From Candidatus Glassbacteria bacterium (lineage in GTDB: Bacteria; Gemmatimonadota; Glassbacteria; GWA2-58-10), in assembly GCA_019456185.1 (NCBI GenBank), contig VRUH01000038.1, positions 1 to 38,215 on the forward strand: a stretch of 38,215 bases of DNA, read 5' to 3'. This document shows positions 1 through 6,228 of this stretch, piece after piece; position 1 is the stretch's first letter; each line of letters begins with the position of its first letter. Below the pieces are notes generated by a model. That model ran no database searches. It was not told where the DNA came from and saw only the letters and a list, made by a program, of their open reading frames with translations. A program made the translations under genes and the position numbers.

Positions 1-180
1 CAGATTGAACTTGCGGCGCATGATACTCGAGGCCGGGTCCTGGCGGCTGCGGCGCTCCAGGTGCTCGATCCGCTCGATTTCCTCCACCCGACGATGAGGC
101 ACGCGCTCGAGCAGTTGACGGGTGCGCGGGTTGGCGGCCACGTCGGGATGAACGAATACCGTATCGAATTCGTAGATCAC
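1..180 (-). CDS. Partial N-terminus of a spore photoproduct lyase-like / radical SAM protein
   Basis: The reading frame is open from a GTG at 178-180 to the window edge, giving about 60 residues. The GTG overlaps the TGA of the ParB-like gene by four bases (GTGA, 177-180), and a GGGAGA-type Shine-Dalgarno lies about eight bases upstream, so translational coupling is likely. The visible peptide has the layout of SplB-family N-termini: a hydrophobic strand (VIYEFDTVFVHPDVA), then a PRTRQLLERVP helix, and a basic end (MRRKFNL) close to where SPL proteins carry their RSPKLIL-like segment. The radical SAM CxxxCxxC motif would lie beyond the window, so the family call rests only on this short segment. 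ParB-like genes sit next to SPL-type photolyases in other genomes as I recall, which supports the call but was not checked here. Confidence 0.5.
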   Translation of the reverse strand, partial: MIYEFDTVFVHPDVAANPRTRQLLERVPHRRVEEIERIEHLERRSRQDPASSIMRRKFNL

Positions 181-1211
181 CTGGCGTCTCCCTCGGCGAT
201 ATCGGGAGCGCCAAGCAGGCGGAAGAAATCGCCGGCCCTGCCGCTGCGGGCGGCGTCGAGCAGCCGCAGAGCCGCCTGTTCCAGCTCCCCGGCCGAACCG
301 AACTCGAACGAGGCGCGGTAGCGTTCGCCCTCGAACAGCCTCGGCGGCTCGATCCTGATTTCACCGCCCAGACCGAGTTCGCCGGTGAGCCTGCCCAGTT
401 TCTCCTCCAATTCGCGCAGGGTGGGATACCGTCGCTCCAGCAGCACCCGGTGGACAGTCTCCCGTCCTCCCGAGGCCGCGGCCTGGGGGTCGAGCAGCAG
501 CTTGCGGATCCGGCTCTCGGAGAGCACCTCCTCGGCGGTGGTGTGCTCGCGAAGGGTGATTTCCCCGGTCAGTTCCAGATAGCCGCGCAGGAGGTTGCCA
601 CCCGGCTTGAATGTCCGTACCACCACCAGCATCGCCCGCTGTCCCTCGCGGGACATGCGAGCCCAGCGCCCGGCCTCGCGGAGGCCGACTCCGTTTTCAG
701 CGCACCAGCGGGCGACAGGCTCCTGCAGCCGCTCCAGCTCGCGCAGCTTGTTCAGTACGCTTTTCGACGAGCCCAGGCCCCACAGCGGCAGGAACGTGCC
801 GATAATGTCATCCTCAGCCACCGCGAACTGCTCCCGCAGGCGACGGGCCAGCCTGGAGGATTCCACCGGGGTCAGCCGTCCGGCCACATCGGCGCAGCGT
901 GTCTCGAATATCACCGCCGGCTCGATCTTTTTATCCAGCAGCACCACCGGAATCTTTTCCACTCCCGCCTCCCGGGCCGCCGCAACCCTCCGGAACCCGT
1001 CGACCACCACCAGCCCGGAATCGCCCTCCAGCGCATAGAGCGGCCTGATAACTCCCAGGCGGCGCACGCTTCCCTCCAGCGCACTCAGCACGCGCTCGGC
1101 CGGCCAGCTTAGCGCCCAGGTACGGTCCGAGGTGTCTATTTCATCGGTGGCAAACATTTTCAGCCTGGTTCCTACCAGAATCGTCTCATCCAATTGAATC
1201 CGCCTCGTCAA
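177..1211 (-). CDS. ParB N-terminal domain-like protein
   Basis: This 344-residue protein has a ParB/sulfiredoxin-type N-terminal domain at about residues 25-95: a 'sIrrlGVIrPLyal' segment, then VVVDGFRRVAAAREAG, which matches the ParB 'i.dG.RR..Aa..ag' motif. The middle (about 105-200) is helical with an 'RLARRLREQF' segment resembling the ParB HTH region, and the C-terminal 140 residues are family-unknown. The canonical GERRYRA CTP-binding motif is replaced by DGFRRVAA, and no parA is adjacent, so chromosome partitioning is doubtful; a regulatory or DNA-binding role beside a radical SAM enzyme is an inference. The start is a TTG at 1209-1211 inside a TTGA overlap with the stop of the glycosyltransferase gene; an in-frame ATG 18 codons later is an alternative. 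The gene is the middle one of a three-gene overlapping cluster. Confidence 0.7.
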   Translation of the reverse strand: MTRRIQLDETILVGTRLKMFATDEIDTSDRTWALSWPAERVLSALEGSVRRLGVIRPLYALEGDSGLVVVDGFRRVAAAREAGVEKIPVVLLDKKIEPAVIFETRCADVAGRLTPVESSRLARRLREQFAVAEDDIIGTFLPLWGLGSSKSVLNKLRELERLQEPVARWCAENGVGLREAGRWARMSREGQRAMLVVVRTFKPGGNLLRGYLELTGEITLREHTTAEEVLSESRIRKLLLDPQAAASGGRETVHRVLLERRYPTLRELEEKLGRLTGELGLGGEIRIEPPRLFEGERYRASFEFGSAGELEQAALRLLDAARSGRAGDFFRLLGAPDIAEGDAR

Positions 1212-2080
1212 ATAACTGTTTTCAGCTCTTTAACTCCGGGTGCAAGTTCCTGCTGACGGGCTTTCGCCCATTCCATTATCCGCTCGTAACGCAGCGCCTG
1301 AAGACGTTTGCCGCGTCTTGAGTAACCCTGCTCCAGAATCGCCGCCTTGCGCACCAGTTCATCGAGCGCGGCCCGATACTGAGGTTGGTCGAGGGCGCCG
1401 CTGTCAAGCGCCTTGCGGATAGCCCTCGCGCGCCAGCGGTCGAAACCCCAGTGGGACGATGACAACTGGTCTTCGTGGCCGCCCCGCTTGACAATCAGCT
1501 GCCTGTCAACGTACAGCACGGGCTCGGCGGCGGTCAACCGCAGCCAGAATTCGTAGTCCTCGCAGACCCGGTAAGCCCGGTCGAATCCGCCGAGCCGCCC
1601 GAACAGCCCCGTGTCGATCATCGCGCTGCTCGGGCTGATCCGGCACATCGGCAGGCACCACTCGAATATACGTCCCCCGCGCTTTGCGTGCTTGTTCATC
1701 GGATTGACCCGCCGTCCGCGGCGCACCCAGACCTCGTCGGTATGGCTGAACCGGTATTCCGGGTTCTCCGCGTGGGCGGCAAGCTGTGTTTCCAGTTTCT
1801 CCGGCAACCAGAGGTCGTCGCTGTCCAGGAACGCCAGCCAGCGGCCGCCGGCCTCGGCGGCTGCCCGGTTCCGCGCCGCGCTGACACCCCGCCTGCGGGT
1901 GCGCAGCACTTTCAGCCGGTCGCCATAGTCCGCCAGCAGCCTGCCGGTCCCGTCGCTGCTGCCGTCGTCGACCACGATCAGTTCAAAGTCCCGGAAAGTC
2001 TGGCTCAGCACGCTTTCCACCGCGTCACGAAGCATCGCCGCGCGGTTGTATGTCGGGATTATTACGCTCACCAGCGGCAA
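1208..2080 (-). CDS. Family 2 glycosyltransferase
   Basis: This is a GT-A fold, family 2 transferase that would move a sugar from a nucleotide-sugar to a glycan or lipid acceptor on the cytoplasmic side of the membrane. The hallmark segments are present in order: PLVSVIIPTYNR at the N-terminus, IVVDDGSSDGT (nucleotide binding, about residues 36-46), the metal-binding FLDSDDLW at about 86-93, and the acceptor-base region CEDYEFWLRL in the second half. I chose the TTG at 2078-2080 because GAGGAA lies directly upstream and the protein then starts as typical GT2 enzymes do. The frame stays open to a TTG at 2110, but that start has no ribosome binding site. The stop overlaps the ParB-like TTG start by four bases. 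No transmembrane helix is evident, and the substrate cannot be predicted. Confidence 0.88.
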   Translation of the reverse strand: MPLVSVIIPTYNRAAMLRDAVESVLSQTFRDFELIVVDDGSSDGTGRLLADYGDRLKVLRTRRRGVSAARNRAAAEAGGRWLAFLDSDDLWLPEKLETQLAAHAENPEYRFSHTDEVWVRRGRRVNPMNKHAKRGGRIFEWCLPMCRISPSSAMIDTGLFGRLGGFDRAYRVCEDYEFWLRLTAAEPVLYVDRQLIVKRGGHEDQLSSSHWGFDRWRARAIRKALDSGALDQPQYRAALDELVRKAAILEQGYSRRGKRLQALRYERIMEWAKARQQELAPGVKELKTVI

Positions 2081-2157
2081 AAGAAGTTCCTCGTGACCAG
2101 GGCCGCACAATCGGTGCGGAGTCGGTTGAATTGGCGAAATTACAGCCAGTTAAGCTG

Positions 2158-2185
2158 AATATAAGCCGTATATTTAGGTTGACAA
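2158..2185 (-). promoter_or_regulatory. Sigma70-like promoter of the glycosyltransferase cluster
   Basis: On the minus strand TTGTCA (2180-2185) is followed after 16 bases by TATATT (2158-2163). Transcription would begin near 2151, leaving about 70 bases of leader before the TTG start at 2080. The -35 box overlaps the secD -35 box on the other strand. Confidence 0.5.
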
Positions 2186-2207
2186 GTAGTTAGGGGATTT
2201 CTATTTT
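2179..2207 (+). promoter_or_regulatory. Sigma70-like promoter of secD-secF
   Basis: A perfect TTGACA (2179-2184) and TATTTT (2202-2207) are separated by exactly 17 bases in an AT-rich island of otherwise GC-rich DNA. Transcription would start near 2214, giving a leader of about 115 bases before the secD ATG. Confidence 0.6.
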
Positions 2208-2328
2208 ATATGATTCTTGTACTCAGCCCCGGAAGCTGGAGTTACCGCTGACCTGCGGACTCGGTCCTCTCCCGGATAAATGCCCGGAACTTGTCTCGTA
2301 ACGTTTACCCGCATGGGAGTTTTCTCAG

Positions 2329-4203
2329 ATGTTTCAGAACATCAAGTTCAAGGTGATATTCATTCTGCTGATCTTTTTCGGCTGTATCTACTATCTCTGG
2401 CCCACGGTCTACCTGGCACGGCAGAGCTCTGAGGAGCGCCGCCTGATGCACCTCTCCGACCCTCAGCGCCTGCGTGACCTGGAAGAGCGAAGCATCAAGC
2501 TGGGACTCGACCTGCAGGGCGGCATGCACATGGTCCTGGAACTCGACCGGGACGAGATGAATATGAGCGAGGGCGAGGAAGCCGACGCCATCGACCGGGC
2601 GCTGGAGATTATCCGCACCCGTGTCGACCAGTTCGGTGTCAGCGAGCCGCTGGTCCAGAAAGCCAGCAACGAACGGATTATCGTCGAGCTGGCCGGCGTG
2701 GTCGATACGGCCCGCGCCAGGGCGCTGGTGGAGCAGAGTGCGTATCTGGAATTCAAGCTGGTCAAACCCCAGGGCGAATTCCGCGAGGCGCTTAACATTA
2801 TCGATGAACTGATCGAGGAAAACGACCTCTATATCCTGGCCGGGGAACGCGATGACGCATCCGGCGCGGCGGACGGGGATCGGCTGGCCGACGCGGCCGG
2901 GCAGGCCGAGGATGTATTCGACCCGATGGAACTGTTCGGCGAACAGCAGCAGGAGGACTCGACAGAGGCTGCCGCCGACACGAGCGGCGAGGGCACCGGT
3001 GAACTGGATGAACTGCTCGACGAGGGCGGCCGGCTTTCCGGCGAGGGAGCCAGCACGTTCAGCCGCCTGTTTTTCCAGCAGCCCATGCAGGCCGGGAGCC
3101 GTCAGCAGAGCGAACTGCTGGTGCCGATAAACAATGTGCCGCTGGTCCAGGCCTACATGGCTATCCCTGAAGTAGTCGAGATACTGGCCAACGCCGAAGT
3201 AAACAACATGGTGGACTACCTTCGCTACCGCAGCGCCGACGAGAGCGACGAGCCGGACACTCTTGAAATCATGTGGGGTGACGACGATACGAATTACCTG
3301 GGTCCCGACGGCAGCGAATACAAGCGCGTGTACCTGATGAAAGAAAAGCCGGAGATGACCGGCGAGTTCCTGGCCGACGCCAACGCCACGCTGGGCAGCG
3401 GCTACGATCCCTCGACTGCCAACAAACCGCTGGTGATGATGGAGTTGACCGGCGAGGGCGCCGACAGTTTCGCCGTGATTACCGAGAGGTTCATCCAGCG
3501 CGACCTGGCTATCGTGCTCGATAATATTGTCAAGTTCGCCCCGCGGATCATGAGCCGTATCCCCAGCGGCCGGGCGGAGATCTCGGGCGTGCAGACCATG
3601 GAGAAAGCCCGCGACCTGGCTATCGTGCTCAGGGCCGGCGCATTGCCCGCCCCGCTGCAAATCGCCGAGAGCCGGACGGTCGGTCCCTCCCTGGGCGCCG
3701 ACTCGATCGCCAAGGGCAGCCGCGCGGCGATAATCGGGCTGACGCTGGTGGTGATCTTCATGCTGTTCTACTACAAGTTCGGCGGCCTGGTGGCCAATGT
3801 AGCGCTGATGTTCGACATGCTGATAATCATGGCGGTGCTGGCCGGGTTCAACGCCACGCTGACTCTGCCCGGTATCGCCGGTCTGATCCTGACTATCGGG
3901 ATGGCCGTGGACGCCAACGTGCTGATATTCGAGCGTATCCGCGAGGAACTGCGCTCCGGCAAAACGGTGCGGGCCGCAATCGACACGGGTTACGAAAAGG
4001 CGTTCAGCACGATCATGGACGCCAACGTGACCACGTTTATCACCGCGATCGTGCTCTTCCAGTTCGGCACCGGCCCGATCAAGGGATTCGCCGTCACCCT
4101 CTCGATCGGCCTGGCGACCAGTATGTTCACCGCAATCTACGTGACCAGGGTCATTTTCGATCTGTGGACCAGCCGCAAGCATGTTAAATCCGTCGCCATC
4201 TGA
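2329..4203 (+). CDS. secD: Protein translocase subunit SecD
   Basis: SecD works with SecF on the outer face of the SecYEG channel, using the proton-motive force to help pull exported proteins across the inner membrane. An N-terminal transmembrane helix (about residues 6-25) is followed by GLDLQGGMHMVLELD (59-73), the signature of the first periplasmic domain. The C-terminal domain carries five membrane helices (about 475-615) with the conserved GMAVDANVLIFERIREE segment near 523-540, whose Asp belongs to the proton-relay region. At 624 residues it is similar in length to E. coli SecD, but residues about 164-230 form an acidic, low-complexity Glu/Asp/Gly/Ala stretch within the periplasmic domain. 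The ATG follows GGGAG at a suitable distance. secF lies 65 bases downstream and is probably cotranscribed. Confidence 0.97.
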   Translation: MFQNIKFKVIFILLIFFGCIYYLWPTVYLARQSSEERRLMHLSDPQRLRDLEERSIKLGLDLQGGMHMVLELDRDEMNMSEGEEADAIDRALEIIRTRVDQFGVSEPLVQKASNERIIVELAGVVDTARARALVEQSAYLEFKLVKPQGEFREALNIIDELIEENDLYILAGERDDASGAADGDRLADAAGQAEDVFDPMELFGEQQQEDSTEAAADTSGEGTGELDELLDEGGRLSGEGASTFSRLFFQQPMQAGSRQQSELLVPINNVPLVQAYMAIPEVVEILANAEVNNMVDYLRYRSADESDEPDTLEIMWGDDDTNYLGPDGSEYKRVYLMKEKPEMTGEFLADANATLGSGYDPSTANKPLVMMELTGEGADSFAVITERFIQRDLAIVLDNIVKFAPRIMSRIPSGRAEISGVQTMEKARDLAIVLRAGALPAPLQIAESRTVGPSLGADSIAKGSRAAIIGLTLVVIFMLFYYKFGGLVANVALMFDMLIIMAVLAGFNATLTLPGIAGLILTIGMAVDANVLIFERIREELRSGKTVRAAIDTGYEKAFSTIMDANVTTFITAIVLFQFGTGPIKGFAVTLSIGLATSMFTAIYVTRVIFDLWTSRKHVKSVAI

Positions 4204-4268
4204 ACCGCGGTCGGCCGGCTAAATTGTAAACAGTTCAGTTATGCATAGGAACCCGGGAGCAAGTTGAC

Positions 4269-5354
4269 ATGGAACTGATCAAGAATCCTAATTTCGACTT
4301 TATCGCCCACCGCGGTATCGCCCTGAAAATATCGCTGGCGGTTATCGCGGTCGGCATTTTTTCGCTGATTCTCCACGGCGGCCCCAAGTACGGGATCGAT
4401 TTCACCGGCGGAGCGGCGATCACGTTCAAGTTCGAGCAGGAAGTGGCCGCCGAGGATATCCGCGACGTGCTGAACAGGGCCGGGATTCAGTCGTTCGAGG
4501 TGACCCATTTCGGCGACCGCAACCACGTGCTGGTCAGGCTGCAGCTGACCGACGCCGGCGACAACACCTACCTGGGCACGATCACCACCCGGCTTGACCA
4601 GGCAATGCCGGACAACCCGTATATCGTGGAACAGAGCGATCTGGTCGGTCCGAAAATAGGCACCGAGCTGCGCGAGAAAGCGATGCTGGCGATGTTGTTC
4701 GCGCTGATCGGCATTATCATCTACATCTCGATCCGGTTCGAGGCCGAGAGCTTCCTGGGCGTGCTGGTCACCCTGATTTTCGGCCTGGTGGTGCTGACCG
4801 TGAGCACAACCAGCGTGGTGCTGGCCAGCGACCTGTGGACGATCCTGATTATCGCGCTCAGCGCGGGAGTTGTCGGGTTCATCTGCGTCAAGTTCGATTT
4901 CAAGTACGCCATGGGCGCGATCGTGGCGCTGATCCACGACGTTACGATCACGGTCGGCGTGTTCTCGCTGCTGAACAAGGAAATCGACCTGCCGATCGTC
5001 GCCGCGCTGCTGGCGCTTATCGGTTACTCGCTCAACGATACGATCGTGCTCTTCGACCGGATCCGCGAGGAGTACCCCAAGGAGCGCAAGCGCCTGAGCC
5101 TGGACCGGATTATCAACAAGAGTATCAACAACGTGCTCAGCCGCACGGTGATCACCTCGCTGACCACGATGATCGTGGTCCTGATCCTGCTGATTTTCGG
5201 CGGCGAGGTTATCCGGCCGTTCGCCCTGGCGATTTTTATCGGCATTATCGTCGGTACCTACTCCTCGATCTACGTGGCCAGCCCGGTGCTGATTTACTGG
5301 CACAACCGGTTCGGCGCGGGCGCGGACCTGACCAGCCGCAAGGCGACCGCCTGA
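4269..5354 (+). CDS. secF: Protein translocase subunit SecF, with two extra membrane segments
   Basis: SecF is the partner of SecD in the inner-membrane export accessory complex. The protein shows TM1 (about residues 18-36), the signature YGIDFTGGAA (41-50), a periplasmic domain to about 125, SDLVGPKIGTELR before TM2, MGAIVALIHDV (215-225) in the usual TM3, and GYSLNDTIVLFDRIREE (252-268) in TM4, followed by TM5 and TM6. Between RFE (156-158) and FKYAMG (211-216) lie about 52 extra residues with two additional hydrophobic helices. Ordinary SecF runs directly from one to the other, so this protein should have eight helices rather than six. The frame is open throughout, so this is not a frameshift artefact. 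The extra part resembles a copy of the TM2-TM3 hairpin. The gene follows secD and precedes a terminator. Confidence 0.96.
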   Translation: MELIKNPNFDFIAHRGIALKISLAVIAVGIFSLILHGGPKYGIDFTGGAAITFKFEQEVAAEDIRDVLNRAGIQSFEVTHFGDRNHVLVRLQLTDAGDNTYLGTITTRLDQAMPDNPYIVEQSDLVGPKIGTELREKAMLAMLFALIGIIIYISIRFEAESFLGVLVTLIFGLVVLTVSTTSVVLASDLWTILIIALSAGVVGFICVKFDFKYAMGAIVALIHDVTITVGVFSLLNKEIDLPIVAALLALIGYSLNDTIVLFDRIREEYPKERKRLSLDRIINKSINNVLSRTVITSLTTMIVVLILLIFGGEVIRPFALAIFIGIIVGTYSSIYVASPVLIYWHNRFGAGADLTSRKATA

Positions 5355-5390
5355 GGCACGCAGCACATACCGGGTCAGCTATGTGAAGCC

Positions 5391-5426
5391 AAGCCCGCCC
5401 CAGCATCCAAAAGTGGGCGGGCTTTC
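5391..5426 (+). terminator. Hairpin terminator after secF
   Basis: Two perfectly complementary 10-base arms, AAGCCCGCCC (5391-5400) and GGGCGGGCTT (5415-5424), enclose a 14-base loop 36 bases after the secF stop. The T tract is short, so termination strength is uncertain. Confidence 0.6.
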
Positions 5427-5493
5427 GCTATTGGCGCTCTCGGTCCGATGAAACAGCCTGCGGGCCGCGGGGGTAGTATCCCCTGGAGAGAAT

Positions 5494-6081
5494 ATGCGTA
5501 AATCGACCGTACTGACGACAACCCTGATCGCGGCCCTGGCGCTGGCCGCCTGCAGTACCACCCACAAGCGCGAGGTGCTGGACCTGATCGGTCAGCTCGA
5601 CGCCACGGTGATTAACTACCGCAGCCAGACTTTCGAGCTCAGCGAGCAGTTACCGCTGAACCGGCAGATGGCCGCCGGAGAACTGGGCAGCCACCTGGCG
5701 CTGATTTCGCCGGTAATCATACCGATCGGCCGGGGCGGCTACGATCTGGTCGATATCGAAAACGCCAAGGTATATCTCAGGCTGGAGATCACACCGGGCA
5801 ACCACGACGGCGCCACCTCGGTAACCATGTTCGTGGGCAACAGTATCGATATCTACAACGACCCCTCGGCGGTCCAGGTTCAGCGCAAGATGTTCCTGCC
5901 GGCCATCTACGAGCTTTCCAGCGAAGACCCCAAGCTCAAGCAGATTTTCGCCCTGCCGGAAGTTGTGTTCGGCATCCGCTTCGTAATCGAACCCACCCGG
6001 CTCGACAGCCACTCCATCTATATCGAGGGCCATGTCGAAAAGTTCGAGGCCGAGATTTCAGGGGTCCAGGGTATTTTCTGA
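5494..6081 (+). CDS. Putative lipoprotein of unknown function
   Basis: This 195-residue protein begins with a lipoprotein signal: positive MRK, a hydrophobic stretch and the lipobox ALAAC with the modified Cys at position 20, so it should be lipid-anchored in the envelope. After the anchor come helical, polar residues and then a beta-rich body (residues about 65-195) with alternating hydrophobic strands, as in small outer-membrane-associated lipoproteins. I recognise no named family. GGAGAG precedes the ATG. It stands alone between the secF terminator and a hydrolase gene with its own promoter candidate, so context gives no clear role. Confidence 0.8.
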   Translation: MRKSTVLTTTLIAALALAACSTTHKREVLDLIGQLDATVINYRSQTFELSEQLPLNRQMAAGELGSHLALISPVIIPIGRGGYDLVDIENAKVYLRLEITPGNHDGATSVTMFVGNSIDIYNDPSAVQVQRKMFLPAIYELSSEDPKLKQIFALPEVVFGIRFVIEPTRLDSHSIYIEGHVEKFEAEISGVQGIF

Positions 6082-6119
6082 CCATCATCGCCACCCCCGA
6101 GCCTCCCGCTCGATTTTCC

Positions 6120-6147
6120 TTGTCTGCCCGCCGATTTGTTTTATCAT
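6120..6147 (+). promoter_or_regulatory. Candidate promoter of the tandem hydrolase gene
   Basis: TTGTCT (6120-6125) and TATCAT (6142-6147) are 16 bases apart, about 80 bases before the hydrolase ATG. The match is fair rather than strong, and it rests on consensus resemblance only. Confidence 0.35.
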
Positions 6148-6228
6148 GGGTACATGCCGGTTTCGCAGTCCCATCTAAAGCACACCGCTTTCCTACCCTG
6201 TACAACCGAAACAAGGAGTCCGCATCCG

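Noticed and set aside
2305-4182. Long minus-strand open frame opposite secD (625 codons)
   Set aside because: It is the antisense shadow of secD in GC-rich DNA, with His/Gln/Asp-rich composition and no motif.
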